Origin: RFSX01 sp964567435
Lineage (GTDB): Bacteria; Bacteroidota; Bacteroidia; Chitinophagales; Saprospiraceae
DNA length: 64,000 nucleotides
NCBI GenBank assembly: GCA_964567435.1
Contig: CAZMMQ010000008.1
Coordinates: 26,327 to 90,326, forward strand
Direction: 5' to 3'
Shown here: one piece after another, positions 25,929 through 35,606 of the stretch
Position numbering within the stretch: the first letter of the stretch is position 1
Layout: the number at the start of each line of letters is the position of its first letter
Made by a program: the position numbers and the translations under genes
The notes under the pieces: model-generated
Databases searched by the model: none
What the model saw: the letters and a program-made list of their open reading frames with translations, nothing else
Told to the model about the DNA's origin: nothing

Positions 25929-26246
25929 ATGAAATATTTACTTTTTATTACCAGTTACTTAATAATATTTGCTTGTTCCGAAAGCTCAATTTCTAATGAA
26001 GCTACTAAGGAAATTCAACTAAGTTTTGAAGAAGAGCTTGTTTGTTTTGAATTTGATGATTTTTCATTAAGTAACTTGAGTATTGATGAATTCGGTAAAA
26101 TTCATAATTCTATTTTGTCTACATTAAATTTAGAGAATCCAGATTTTAATTTTGCAAATACAGAGAATTCTTACTCAGAATTTGAATTATTAGCTGAACG
26201 CGGTGAATGGCAAGTACAAAAGTTTATTAAATCAAAAAACCCTTAG
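25929..26246 (+). CDS. Small hypothetical lipoprotein
   Basis: The 105-residue protein has a lipoprotein signal peptide (MKYLLFITSYLIIFACSESS; lipobox IFAC, Cys17). The rest is acidic and rich in Glu, Asn, Ser and Phe, with no recognised domain. It is probably exported and lipid-anchored. The gene is visibly more AT-rich than its neighbours and may be acquired or lineage-specific. It converges on the large secreted protein gene with a gap of 4 bp. No function can be given. Confidence 0.55.
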   Translation: MKYLLFITSYLIIFACSESSISNEATKEIQLSFEEELVCFEFDDFSLSNLSIDEFGKIHNSILSTLNLENPDFNFANTENSYSEFELLAERGEWQVQKFIKSKNP

Positions 26247-26250
26247 TTCT

Positions 26251-28035
26251 TTATAGTCCTAAAGTCTCATAATAATCCAAATCGCCCTTCAGAACACCTA
26301 TGAATTGCTTATCTTCTGCAAAACCATAGAATAGGTCTTGAATATTGTAGGTTTGAATGAGATTCATATTATCCGTCTCTTCTGGATTCGGCATGAAGTC
26401 CACACTACTTTTAGTATAAAAGACCCACTGTCTTTCCTCTGGCCACTCTGATTCGGCTTGGCCTTGTAGATTACGTAGTAGGTGTAAGTCCTCCACATCT
26501 ACTTTTCCGTCTTCATTAACATCTGCCGCGAGATAGGTGTACGGCATTGTAAAGAATCTCTCGCCTCGGATGTAGCCTTCTAATATAGAAATATCAGAAT
26601 CATCTACACGTGAAACATCTCCTTCTTTATAGGCATATATCTCATAATCACGATTTAATGTCAGCTCATCAGTACTATACGTTCCTTGTGGACTTGTTCT
26701 CAGAGATTTGAAGACTTGATACCTATTAAGTATACCTGATTCTGTCGTGTTAGCTTGTGCGGCCATATCTCGATGTGTTATCATAACATTTTCTATGGGA
26801 TGCCCTATTGGATTCGTTACGCTTCCTGAGGCAAGAGGTCTGGTCCCAATCAGTGGTGCACAGTTAGGAATATTGGCGCCGTTATTCTGTACGACTACAT
26901 GTACCCGGCAAAATGACTGTCGGCCATGGTCATCTGTAACATACAATGGAATATCATTTAATCCTACATTCTGACAGGTAAAGGTACGTGGCGCATTTAA
27001 GCTATCTTGTCTGAAAGAAAAATCCAGTGGTCTATTATGACAAGGGTGAAAACTATTAATATTCACATCACTACCCCATAGCTCTACCCGACCATTATCT
27101 ACTATCCCATCACCATCTGTATCTTCTGGCCATAGTACTATATTTATCGTTGCTAAACAGTATGGAACTGGTTTTACATTATCTGTTACAATAACTGTTG
27201 TTTGGCATCTTTCCTTTTGGCCGCAGCCAAATAAAACTTCATACTCAAATGAAGTCCGCCCTATTGGGTATGTGCCTGACGCATCATGAGACGTCGTATC
27301 AGCAAACATAGAATTGTTCGTCACCGTAAAGCCGCCGGAACAGGATTCTCCAAAAACAGAAACAAAAGGAACATTCACGAAACTACTATCACAATCTACT
27401 GCATCCACCACAAGTTCAGTTGGACACTTTACTTCTGGCTTCGTACCATTGCTTATAATAAACTGCTGAACAAAGGTGAATCTACCTTCGCCGGTGTTTG
27501 GATTAAATGTACACCAATTGATTACTGTCCATGTCCTTAATATTTTTCTGCAATCTGAACCTGCTGAAAATACTTGGTCTCTCATGGAGGTCCCTACTTG
27601 ACTGCACAATACATGTAATATTGTGGGCCTGCGAAATTCACGAGGGATACTATCTAAATCTATATCTGTCGTACAACCCGTCAGATAAAGATCCGTTTCA
27701 GGCCATATGATATTATCTTCTTCAGTAAATTCTCCTGCCAGTAAGGTAATTCGCTGTGAGCACTCTAGTAGGTCTTGATTCTCGTCCTTGGTTTCCCAGG
27801 TTCTGATAATAGTCCCCACATTGCATGAATTAAGATTATAATCATTACGGCTAGGACCGGCATCAGTTTTCTTACCATTATTGACAATAAAAGCGGATCC
27901 ATAAACTGATAAATCGCTGGTTTGAACTGTGCATGGGAAGGATAAATCCGCAGGACATTCAAGCGTAATGCTTGCACTAACATCATTAATGAGTAGTACT
28001 ATACTGAGTACAGTCGATAGGAGAATGAGTTTCAT
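26251..28035 (-). CDS. Large secreted protein with dockerin-like EF-hand segment (Saprospiraceae type)
   Basis: The 594-residue protein has a signal peptide (MKLILLSTVLSIVLLINDVSA) and then Cys-rich beta domains with repeated phrases such as LECPADLSFPC, VIRTWT-like RTWTVINWCTF, and VTDNVKPVPYC, resembling HYR/SprB-type adhesin repeats. Near the C-terminus is a dockerin-like calcium loop (DVNEDGKVDVEDLHLL) and an end GVLKGDLDYYETLGL. Architecture of this sort is frequent in Saprospiraceae surface proteins. A standard T9SS type A sorting domain was not seen. The start at 28035 puts the signal peptide first; an upstream ATG at 28056 would add seven residues. A surface or matrix role is inferred. 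Confidence 0.65.
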   Translation of the reverse strand: MKLILLSTVLSIVLLINDVSASITLECPADLSFPCTVQTSDLSVYGSAFIVNNGKKTDAGPSRNDYNLNSCNVGTIIRTWETKDENQDLLECSQRITLLAGEFTEEDNIIWPETDLYLTGCTTDIDLDSIPREFRRPTILHVLCSQVGTSMRDQVFSAGSDCRKILRTWTVINWCTFNPNTGEGRFTFVQQFIISNGTKPEVKCPTELVVDAVDCDSSFVNVPFVSVFGESCSGGFTVTNNSMFADTTSHDASGTYPIGRTSFEYEVLFGCGQKERCQTTVIVTDNVKPVPYCLATINIVLWPEDTDGDGIVDNGRVELWGSDVNINSFHPCHNRPLDFSFRQDSLNAPRTFTCQNVGLNDIPLYVTDDHGRQSFCRVHVVVQNNGANIPNCAPLIGTRPLASGSVTNPIGHPIENVMITHRDMAAQANTTESGILNRYQVFKSLRTSPQGTYSTDELTLNRDYEIYAYKEGDVSRVDDSDISILEGYIRGERFFTMPYTYLAADVNEDGKVDVEDLHLLRNLQGQAESEWPEERQWVFYTKSSVDFMPNPEETDNMNLIQTYNIQDLFYGFAEDKQFIGVLKGDLDYYETLGL

Positions 28036-28224
28036 GTTTAAGTCTTGTATAAACAAACTATGAGTATATGCTCTAAGGCCTTGAATTTAGTAAAAAATAC
28101 GGCCCTCTATAAATAACAGTCTTAAAGTTACATATGCTGCGTAGCTCTTATGTATTCAAGGCATTTTTTAAGATAAATCGTGGCATGGAATGTGATTACA
28201 TATTAAGAATAATGATAATGTGAA

Positions 28225-30681
28225 ATGCGGGTACTGAAATTTGGTGGGACCTCTGTGGCCAATGCTACACGTCTGAAGGCTGTGTCAGACATTGTTATCT
28301 CCCTATATAAAGCGAATAACGCTGTACTGGTTGTTGTTTCCGCATTTAGTGGTATGACAGATTTATTATTAGGTACTATTGACTTAGCTCAGAAAAGCGA
28401 TGAGTCATATCTTGCTGATTGTGAGCGGTTTATAACTACTGTCCATCGAGTAGCCTCTGAGCTGCTTCGCCCTGACGATTACCAAAACATAAGAGCTGAT
28501 TTGGCTGAAAATCATGTGAAACTTAAGAATTTGCTCTCTGGTGTATTCTTGATTCAAGAGGCAAGTCCTAAGACTAAAGACTTTGTTGTCAGCTTTGGCG
28601 AAAGAAATTGTGCTTTCATCTTGTCTACATATTTGAAGGGATTAGGCTATGAGGCAGAATATGTGGATGCAAGAAAATATATCAAAACCGATGCAAGCTT
28701 TGGTGCGGCTGTCGTAGATTTTGAATTGACTAATGAGCTAATAAGCGCTAGTCTCAATAATTCTGGGAAAATATACATTGCCACAGGATTTATAGGCTCA
28801 GACAAAGTTACGGGTGTGACGACAACGCTTGGTCGTGGAGGATCTGATTATTCTGCAGCTATTTTTGCGGCAGCCCTAGATGCTGACGCCTTAGAAATCT
28901 GGACAGATGTAAACGGTGTATTGACCACTGATCCTAGAAAGGTTAAAAAAGCTTACACGATTCCTCAACTCAGTTATCTCGAGGCAGCAGAAATGTCACA
29001 TTTTGGTGCTAAGGTATTATACACACCCACTATCAGACCAGTAAAGGAAAAACAGATTCCAACCTATATTAAAAACACCTTCCTGCCAGAACATCCAGGC
29101 ACATTAATTCATGATACGCCATCGGAACACAATAAAATTATTTCAGGGTTATCTTCTATAAAAAACATTTCTCTTATCTCTTTGGAGGGAAGTGGGATGC
29201 AGGGAATAGCAGGTACCGCTTATCGTTTTTTTAAGTGTATTGCGGACGGAGAAATTAATGTAATAATGATTACGCAAGCATCTTCAGAGCATTCTATTTG
29301 TATTGCTATTAATGCCGTTGATTCAAGTAAAGCAAAAGTTCAGATTGAAAAGGAATTTGAATTGGAATTAAAAAGGAAATTAATTGACCCCGTGGTTATT
29401 GTAGATAACCTGTGTCTTGTTGCAGTTATTGGTGCCAACATGAAAAATACGCCTGGAGTCGCTGGAAGATTATTTGAGACATTAGGAAAAAATAGAATTA
29501 ACATTGAGGCTATTGCACAGGGTTCATCAGAGCTTAATATCACTTGCGCCATATCCCAAAACGATGAAGCCAAAGCCTTAAACGCTATACATGATGCCTT
29601 CTTCCTTTCTGAATGGAAAACTATTCATGTGTATATGATTGGTGTAGGGCTCATTGGTTCTACCCTTATAGAGCAGATGGTTATGAATAAGAATAAGATT
29701 CTAAAGGAAAGTAGAGTTGAATTAATTGTTTGCGGTTTATCTAATTCTACATCTATGTTTTTCTCTGAGGAAGGTATCTCTCTTTCTGAATTCCAAAGTC
29801 AGCTAAGTAAAAGTGATATACCTGCAGACATAAATAATTTTATAGATAAGATTATAGAAGATGACCACCCTCATAAATTATTTGTTGATAATACTGCAAG
29901 TAAAATAGTACCAGAATACTACACAAGAATCCTAGAAAATAATATTGCCATTTCTACTCCTAATAAAATTGCTTTATCGAGTGGTCTAGAAAGATATAAG
30001 GAGTTGAAAAAATTATCTGTCATCAAGAATGTACCATTGCACTTTGAGACAAATGTTGGTGCTGGTCTTCCGGTCATCTCTACCTTAAAGAGCTTGACAA
30101 GTACAGGAGATAAAATCAAAAAGATAGAGGCAGTACTTTCTGGCTCTGTATCCTATATCTTTAATAAGTTCTCTTCTGAAAATAGTTTCTATGATATAGT
30201 AATGGAGGCTAAAGAATTAGGATTTACGGAACCCGATCCAAGAGATGATCTTTCTGGTTCTGATGTTCGCAGAAAAATATTAATACTAGCCAGAGAGTCC
30301 GGATTCGATATAGAGAATGCAGACATAGAAATCCAAAACCTATTATCAGAGAATTGTCTACAAGCTGATTCAGTAAACCAGTTTTTTAAATACCTTAAGG
30401 AGGACGAACCTCGATTTCAAACGATAGTTAAGGAGGCCGAGTCAGAAAATAAAAAACTACGGTTCATTGCTAGTTACCAAAATGGGAAAGGCCTGATTGG
30501 TTTACAAAAAGTGGGTACGGAAAATCCTTTTTATGGATTGAGTGGTAGTGACAATATGATTGTTATCTATTCTGAACGATATAGCAATACGCCACTAGTT
30601 GTTAGAGGCCCTGGCGCGGGTGCAGCAGTTACTGCGGCCGGTGTGCTTGCTGAGGTTATATCCATAAGTGCCAGTTTGTAA
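28225..30681 (+). CDS. thrA: Bifunctional aspartokinase/homoserine dehydrogenase I
   Basis: The 818-residue fusion carries out the first and third steps of threonine and methionine synthesis. The N-terminal aspartokinase (about 1-290) has KFGGTSVA and TTTLGRGGSDYSAAIFAAAL. Two ACT-type regulatory repeats follow (about 310-460; for example NISLISLEGSGMQGIAGTAY), where threonine feedback binds in relatives. The homoserine dehydrogenase starts at about 465 (VYMIGVGLIGSTLIEQM) and ends GPGAGAAVTAAGVLAEVI. Length is normal. It leads thrA-thrB-thrC. No thr leader peptide or attenuator hairpin was found upstream. Confidence 0.97.
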   Translation: MRVLKFGGTSVANATRLKAVSDIVISLYKANNAVLVVVSAFSGMTDLLLGTIDLAQKSDESYLADCERFITTVHRVASELLRPDDYQNIRADLAENHVKLKNLLSGVFLIQEASPKTKDFVVSFGERNCAFILSTYLKGLGYEAEYVDARKYIKTDASFGAAVVDFELTNELISASLNNSGKIYIATGFIGSDKVTGVTTTLGRGGSDYSAAIFAAALDADALEIWTDVNGVLTTDPRKVKKAYTIPQLSYLEAAEMSHFGAKVLYTPTIRPVKEKQIPTYIKNTFLPEHPGTLIHDTPSEHNKIISGLSSIKNISLISLEGSGMQGIAGTAYRFFKCIADGEINVIMITQASSEHSICIAINAVDSSKAKVQIEKEFELELKRKLIDPVVIVDNLCLVAVIGANMKNTPGVAGRLFETLGKNRINIEAIAQGSSELNITCAISQNDEAKALNAIHDAFFLSEWKTIHVYMIGVGLIGSTLIEQMVMNKNKILKESRVELIVCGLSNSTSMFFSEEGISLSEFQSQLSKSDIPADINNFIDKIIEDDHPHKLFVDNTASKIVPEYYTRILENNIAISTPNKIALSSGLERYKELKKLSVIKNVPLHFETNVGAGLPVISTLKSLTSTGDKIKKIEAVLSGSVSYIFNKFSSENSFYDIVMEAKELGFTEPDPRDDLSGSDVRRKILILARESGFDIENADIEIQNLLSENCLQADSVNQFFKYLKEDEPRFQTIVKEAESENKKLRFIASYQNGKGLIGLQKVGTENPFYGLSGSDNMIVIYSERYSNTPLVVRGPGAGAAVTAAGVLAEVISISASL

Positions 30682-30736
30682 CCAAAATACATATTGTCAT
30701 AACATTCTGATAATCAGTTAATTACATATAATTTCA

Positions 30737-31669
30737 ATGAAAAAAATACCCTGTAAATGCTTCGCTCCTGCCACTGTAGCAAATGTTGCCGTAGGGTATG
30801 ACGTGCTGGGCTTCGCAATTAACGACTTAGGGGATGAATTAATCGTACGTGAGGGCACAGAACCTGGTCTTAAGATTTCTGCAGTGAGGGGAATGAAATC
30901 TCTCCCCAAAGATATCATGAATAATACGGCTGGGTATGCTGCTTATAAATTGATGGAGTTATTGGGAGTAACTGACATGCCTATAGAAATAGAACTAATA
31001 AAAAACATGCCTGTCGGTACTGGTTTAGGTAGCAGCGCGGCAAGTGCGGTGGTCGGTGCTTTTGCAATAAATGAATATTTGGGAAGGCCTGCTTCTGAGA
31101 AAGACGTGCTCCGATGTGCGACTTTAGCAGAAGAGCTAGCAGATGGTTCTTTCCATGCAGATAATGTAGCGCCTTCACTTATGGGAGGTATGATCTTGAT
31201 TAGAGATAATCCTTCTTTAGATGTTATCCGACTCCCTGTGATAGAAGGGCTGAGGGCAGTCGTCATTTATCCTCATATTAAGATCTTGACCAAGCATTCA
31301 AGGTCTGTACTTAGTGACCAAGTCTCATTGAAGAATCATGTAAAACAATCTGGCAATCTAGCCGCTTTTGTTGCTGCCTTATATCGAATGGATTTAGATG
31401 GATTGCAGCGGTCATTAGAAGATGTAATTATAGAACCGCAGCGTTCTAAACTCATTCCTCATTTCTATGAAATGAAAGAAGCTGCTCTCTATCACGGTGC
31501 TCTAGGTTTTTCTATCTCTGGTGCGGGACCATCGATGTTTGCCCTCTGCGCAAATTCAGTAGTTGCGGAGAACATCGTGGACAGTGCTAACCAGATCTAT
31601 TTTGACAAGGGAGTAGATATCACTAACTACAATAGTGTGATAAATCTTCAAGGCGCCAAAAAGTATTAG
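30737..31669 (+). CDS. thrB: Homoserine kinase
   Basis: The 310-residue GHMP-family kinase phosphorylates homoserine. Motifs are CFAPATVANVAVGYDVLGFA at the start, the ATP loop MPVGTGLGSSAASAVVG near 90-106, and SISGAGPSMFAL near the C-terminus. It is 55 bp downstream of thrA and ends 5 bp before the ATG chosen for thrC. It is a normal member of the pathway. Confidence 0.96.
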   Translation: MKKIPCKCFAPATVANVAVGYDVLGFAINDLGDELIVREGTEPGLKISAVRGMKSLPKDIMNNTAGYAAYKLMELLGVTDMPIEIELIKNMPVGTGLGSSAASAVVGAFAINEYLGRPASEKDVLRCATLAEELADGSFHADNVAPSLMGGMILIRDNPSLDVIRLPVIEGLRAVVIYPHIKILTKHSRSVLSDQVSLKNHVKQSGNLAAFVAALYRMDLDGLQRSLEDVIIEPQRSKLIPHFYEMKEAALYHGALGFSISGAGPSMFALCANSVVAENIVDSANQIYFDKGVDITNYNSVINLQGAKKY

Positions 31670-31674
31670 TGGAT

Positions 31675-32997
31675 ATGAAGTTGTTCAGTACAAATGATAA
31701 TCAGAATATAGTAGAGCTAAGAGAGGCGGTATTGAATGCTTTTCCAAAAGACCAAGGTCTATATATGCCAACTCAAATCTCCGCTCTGACACCAAACTTT
31801 TACCAGAATCTTAATCAATATACTTTTTCGGAGTTAAGCTTTATTGTTGCCCAGAGTTTGATTGGTGATTATATACCAGAAAGTGATTTATACCAACTCA
31901 TATCAAGATCTATAAATTTTAAAGCACCGCTAGTTCATCTCAGTGATAAGATATCTACGTTGGAGTTATTTCATGGACCCACTATGGCATTCAAGGATTT
32001 TGGTGCAAGATTTATGGCTGAGCTTATCTCTTATTTTCTGAAAGACGAAGACAGAGAGACGACCATCCTTGTGGCAACGAGTGGCGATACAGGTGGAGCC
32101 GTGGCAGCTGGCTTTCATGATGTTCCTGGTATTAATGTAATAATCCTCTACCCTAGTGGAAAGGTTAGTGAGTTACAAGAGAAACAATTAACGACTTGGG
32201 GAGACAATATCTCTGCGGTTGAAATAGATGGTGTCTTTGATGATTGTCAAGCTTTGGTTAAGCAAGCTTTTATAGATGATGATTTAAAGGCTAAGTATAA
32301 TTTTAGCTCTGCTAACTCTATAAACATTGCACGCCTGATACCTCAATCATTCTACTACTTCGAGGGTTTCAAACAAGTGAAGGATAAATCAAGACCGATA
32401 AGCATGGTGGTGCCTTCAGGGAATTTTGGAAACTTAACTGCTGGGCTTATAGCTAAGAAAATGGGCTTACCTATTCATCATTTCGTTGCAGCTACTAATG
32501 ACAATAATACAGTCCCTGAGTATTTAAGTTCTGGAGAATATAAGGCAAGACCATCTGTACAAACAATCTCCAATGCTATGGATGTGGGCAATCCAAGTAA
32601 TTTTCCGAGGATGTTAGCCTTATATAAATCAGATAATAATGATCCTAGTTCCACGTGGAACAATATGAAAAAAGATATCTCTGGGGACTATTATTCTGAC
32701 CTAGAAACAATGCAGGCAATAAAAGACATCAAACATGAACATGATTATGTGACTGATCCTCATGGCGCTGTTGGCTATTTAGCTTGTAAAAAGTATTTAG
32801 AATCAAACCCAATGCATCAAACTATATTTCTTGAAACAGCACACCCTGGGAAATTTGGCGAACCTATGGAAAGAGCTCTTGGTAAAATAGAACTACCTAC
32901 TAGCCTTAAAGAGTATATGGGTAAAACCAAAGTTGCGGATCATTGCTCTAAGAACTATTCGGATTTTAAATCATACCTCTTAAAAATGGATTACTAA
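31675..32997 (+). CDS. thrC: Threonine synthase
   Basis: The 440-residue PLP enzyme makes threonine from O-phosphohomoserine. The Schiff-base Lys lies in LELFHGPTMAFKDFGARFM, and the phosphate-binding strand is ATSGDTGGAVAAGFH. The ATG at 31675 gives MKLFSTNDNQN, like the family start; a GTG at 31669 overlaps the thrB stop codon and is an alternative adding two residues. A parS-like palindrome lies inside the gene at 32648-32661. It closes the threonine operon. Confidence 0.96.
   Translation: MKLFSTNDNQNIVELREAVLNAFPKDQGLYMPTQISALTPNFYQNLNQYTFSELSFIVAQSLIGDYIPESDLYQLISRSINFKAPLVHLSDKISTLELFHGPTMAFKDFGARFMAELISYFLKDEDRETTILVATSGDTGGAVAAGFHDVPGINVIILYPSGKVSELQEKQLTTWGDNISAVEIDGVFDDCQALVKQAFIDDDLKAKYNFSSANSINIARLIPQSFYYFEGFKQVKDKSRPISMVVPSGNFGNLTAGLIAKKMGLPIHHFVAATNDNNTVPEYLSSGEYKARPSVQTISNAMDVGNPSNFPRMLALYKSDNNDPSSTWNNMKKDISGDYYSDLETMQAIKDIKHEHDYVTDPHGAVGYLACKKYLESNPMHQTIFLETAHPGKFGEPMERALGKIELPTSLKEYMGKTKVADHCSKNYSDFKSYLLKMDY
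32648..32661 (+). promoter_or_regulatory. Putative parS site (ParB binding), inside thrC
   Basis: The perfect palindrome GTTCCACGTGGAAC matches the known ParB target (consensus TGTTNCACGTGAAACA and its variants), flanked by A on both sides. It is one of three such sites within 514 bp. The position inside a coding region is not unusual for parS. Confidence 0.75.
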
Positions 32998-33033
32998 TAA
33001 GAGTCATTTACTACATCTATAAAGATCCTCTAT

Positions 33034-33047
33034 GTTTCACGTGGAAC
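33034..33047 (+). promoter_or_regulatory. Putative parS site (ParB binding)
   Basis: GTTTCACGTGGAAC differs from a perfect palindrome at one position and fits the parS consensus core. It lies in the intergenic region after thrC and is preceded by T, as in the 16-base consensus. Confidence 0.78.
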
Positions 33048-33147
33048 GAATTACCGTCCAATTTCTTGTTGGCTTGTATAGAACATTTCATACAGACAGG
33101 CCGTTAATTACTTTGTCCTATTTTAGATAATGAGTATCATTATCTCT

Positions 33148-33161
33148 GTTTCACGTGGAAC
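33148..33161 (+). promoter_or_regulatory. Putative parS site (ParB binding)
   Basis: A second exact copy of GTTTCACGTGGAAC, 114 bases after the previous one, again preceded by T and 68 bases before the start of the M1 peptidase gene. Repetition of a 14-base palindrome so close together is unlikely by chance. Confidence 0.78.
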
Positions 33162-33229
33162 CTATCTCTAATGATATCTTTCCACTAGGTCTTATACCCT
33201 ATTACTAAGAATTTTAATATAATCTACTT

Positions 33230-35566
33230 ATGAAATTACTATGGACAGTACTGTTCGCTTCTTTGTTTATCAATGCATTTGGACAAACAGAAAGTTACAA
33301 CCACAACAAGTTTAAACAGCTAGAAGAAGAGCTTCCAACACCAAACGTTTATCGTACAGCAAGTGGAGCACCTGGTCATGAGTATTGGCAAATGAAAGCT
33401 GATTACAACATGAAGGTGGAAATAATGGATGATAAGGAGCAACTCCATGGAGAAGAAACCATCACCTATTATAATCAGTCCCCTAATCCACTCAGCTACC
33501 TATGGCTCCAGCTAGACCAAAATGTGAGAGCTCAAGATTCACATTCTCATGATATACGAAGCTCTAGTATCGGCGAGAAAATTAGTACGGATGGCCTTAG
33601 TAGATTGAGCCCAGATTTTGACGGTGGTTTCAAAATAGAAGCTGTCAAAGATGCTAATGGTAGAGCTATGAAATATACCATTAATAAAACAATGATGAGA
33701 GTAGATCTGACTAGTCCTCTGCAACCTGGACAAAGTGTGAAGTTTTCTGTTGACTGGTGGTATAACATTAATAATACAAGAGAGATTGGTGGTCGTAGTG
33801 GTTATGAGAGATTTGATGATGGACATAATGTTTATGTTATCGCCCAATTCTATCCTCGCATGTGTCTATATAATGATGTATATGGATGGCAGAATAAGCA
33901 GTTTCTAGGAAGAGGAGAGTTCACACTTACATTTGGGAATTTCGAAGTAGAAATTACTGTCCCTAATGATCATTTAGTGGCAGCATCTGGAGAACTCCAA
34001 AACCCAAACAAAGTACTATCAAGTGAGCAAAGGAAGAATCTTGATAAAGCTATGAAAGAACATGAGCAACCTATTACGATAGCCAGTATGGAAGATGCAG
34101 ATGATAGAATAGAAGCTGCAGGTGATGGTATCCCTAGTGGGAAGAAATCATGGAAGTTCAAAGCTGATAATGTGAGAGACTTTGCATTCGCAAGCTCAAG
34201 ACGATTTATTTGGGACGCTGTCGGTGTACCTATGAGTGATGGCAGAACTGTAATGGCAGCTTCAATGTGGACCAAAGAAGGTAACTGTCTTTGGGAACAA
34301 TACAGCACAAAAGCAGTAGCACATACCGTGAAGTGGTTTTCTCATTACACAATAGATTATCCATATCCGACAGCCTGGTCTATAGATGGTAACATGGGAA
34401 TGGAGTATCCTATGATCTGTTTCAATTTTGGTAGATGCGAAGATGATGGTACATATTCTCAAAGAATGAAGTATGGTCATATTGGTGTCATTATCCATGA
34501 AGTTGGACATAACTGGTTCCCTATGATTATCAATTCTGATGAAAGACAATGGACATGGATGGATGAAGGGTTAACTACTTTTGTACAGTATCTTACTGAA
34601 CAGCATTGGGAAAGAAATTATCCATCTAGAAGAGGGCCGGCACATAAAATAGTCAACTACATGAAAGGAGATAAGGATAGAATCTCACCGATAATGACCA
34701 ACTCAGAATCTATATTCCAATTTGGAAGTAACGCCTACGCCAAGCCCGCTACAGCGCTGAATATATTGAGAGAGACTGTCATGGGTAGAGAGTTGTTTGA
34801 TCATGCCTTGAAGACATATTGCGAAAGGTGGGCCTTCAAACATCCAACACCAGCTGACTTTTTTAGAACCATGGAAGATGCTTCCGCAGTAGATCTTGAT
34901 TGGTTTTGGAGAGGTTGGTTTTATACAAACGAACATGTGGATCAGGCCCTAACAGATGTTGTATACAAAAAAATAGATTCTAAAAATCCAGCAGATGTAG
35001 AAGCAAGACAGAAAGCGAATAGAACTGCAACGACTTATGATATATCCAGAGAGCGAAATAGAAAAGATATTGCTGAGACATTGAATGAGACTGATCCCAG
35101 TATAGAAGATTACTATACTGATTATGATCCCCTAGATAAAGATGCTTTACATCAAGAAGAATATAAGAAGTATCTCAACTCACTCAGTGACGAAGAAAAA
35201 GAGTTAATTGAAAAAGATCAACATTATTATACTTTGTCATTTGAGAATAAAGGATTGGTTATGCCTATCATCCTGCAATTCAAATATGCAGATGGCACCG
35301 AAGAGATTAAGAAACTACCACCTGAGATTTGGAGATTTGGCGACAAAGTTACGAAGACATTCGTATTAGATAAGCTTGTTACTGATATAGTCCTTGATCC
35401 ATACTTAGAGACTGCGGATGTAGATATCTCTAATAATTCCTTCAAACCTACTTCAACACCAGATCGGTTTGAGTTATTTAAAAGAAGTCAAAGACCTAGG
35501 GGAGCAGGAGGTGGAGAGAATCCAATGCAAAGAGCGAAAAGAGCACAAGAAATACAACAGCCATAA
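33230..35566 (+). CDS. Secreted M1-family zinc metallopeptidase
   Basis: The 778-residue protein has a signal peptide (MKLLWTVLFASLFINAFGQ) and an aminopeptidase-N-like fold. The zinc site is intact: HEVGHNWF near residue 423 with the third ligand Glu in WMDEGLTTF 18 residues further on. The exopeptidase motif of M1 enzymes (GxMEN) appears as GMEYP just upstream, so peptide N-terminus recognition may differ from typical aminopeptidase N. A C-terminal extension rich in charged residues (about 600-778) is usual for Bacteroidota M1 proteins. The role is probably periplasmic or extracellular protein digestion. It is followed by a strong terminator. Confidence 0.92.
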   Translation: MKLLWTVLFASLFINAFGQTESYNHNKFKQLEEELPTPNVYRTASGAPGHEYWQMKADYNMKVEIMDDKEQLHGEETITYYNQSPNPLSYLWLQLDQNVRAQDSHSHDIRSSSIGEKISTDGLSRLSPDFDGGFKIEAVKDANGRAMKYTINKTMMRVDLTSPLQPGQSVKFSVDWWYNINNTREIGGRSGYERFDDGHNVYVIAQFYPRMCLYNDVYGWQNKQFLGRGEFTLTFGNFEVEITVPNDHLVAASGELQNPNKVLSSEQRKNLDKAMKEHEQPITIASMEDADDRIEAAGDGIPSGKKSWKFKADNVRDFAFASSRRFIWDAVGVPMSDGRTVMAASMWTKEGNCLWEQYSTKAVAHTVKWFSHYTIDYPYPTAWSIDGNMGMEYPMICFNFGRCEDDGTYSQRMKYGHIGVIIHEVGHNWFPMIINSDERQWTWMDEGLTTFVQYLTEQHWERNYPSRRGPAHKIVNYMKGDKDRISPIMTNSESIFQFGSNAYAKPATALNILRETVMGRELFDHALKTYCERWAFKHPTPADFFRTMEDASAVDLDWFWRGWFYTNEHVDQALTDVVYKKIDSKNPADVEARQKANRTATTYDISRERNRKDIAETLNETDPSIEDYYTDYDPLDKDALHQEEYKKYLNSLSDEEKELIEKDQHYYTLSFENKGLVMPIILQFKYADGTEEIKKLPPEIWRFGDKVTKTFVLDKLVTDIVLDPYLETADVDISNNSFKPTSTPDRFELFKRSQRPRGAGGGENPMQRAKRAQEIQQP

Positions 35567-35574
35567 CAAAAAGA

Positions 35575-35606
35575 GGAGACTTGAATATCAAGTCTCCTTT
35601 TTTTTA
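35575..35606 (+). terminator. Rho-independent terminator (bidirectional) after M1 peptidase
   Basis: A perfect 10-bp stem (GGAGACTTGA with TCAAGTCTCC) and three-base loop followed by a T-run. A-rich sequence precedes it, so it can also end transcripts from the converging hydrolase gene, whose stop codon lies at its edge. Confidence 0.92.

Noticed and set aside
26606..26617. ACACGTGAAACA inside the large secreted protein gene
   Set aside because: Matches one arm of the parS consensus but not the other; single occurrence in coding DNA, likely chance.
28057..28224. Possible threonine attenuator or leader peptide before thrA
   Set aside because: No run of Thr/Ile codons, no stem-loop with T-run and no riboswitch pattern were seen.
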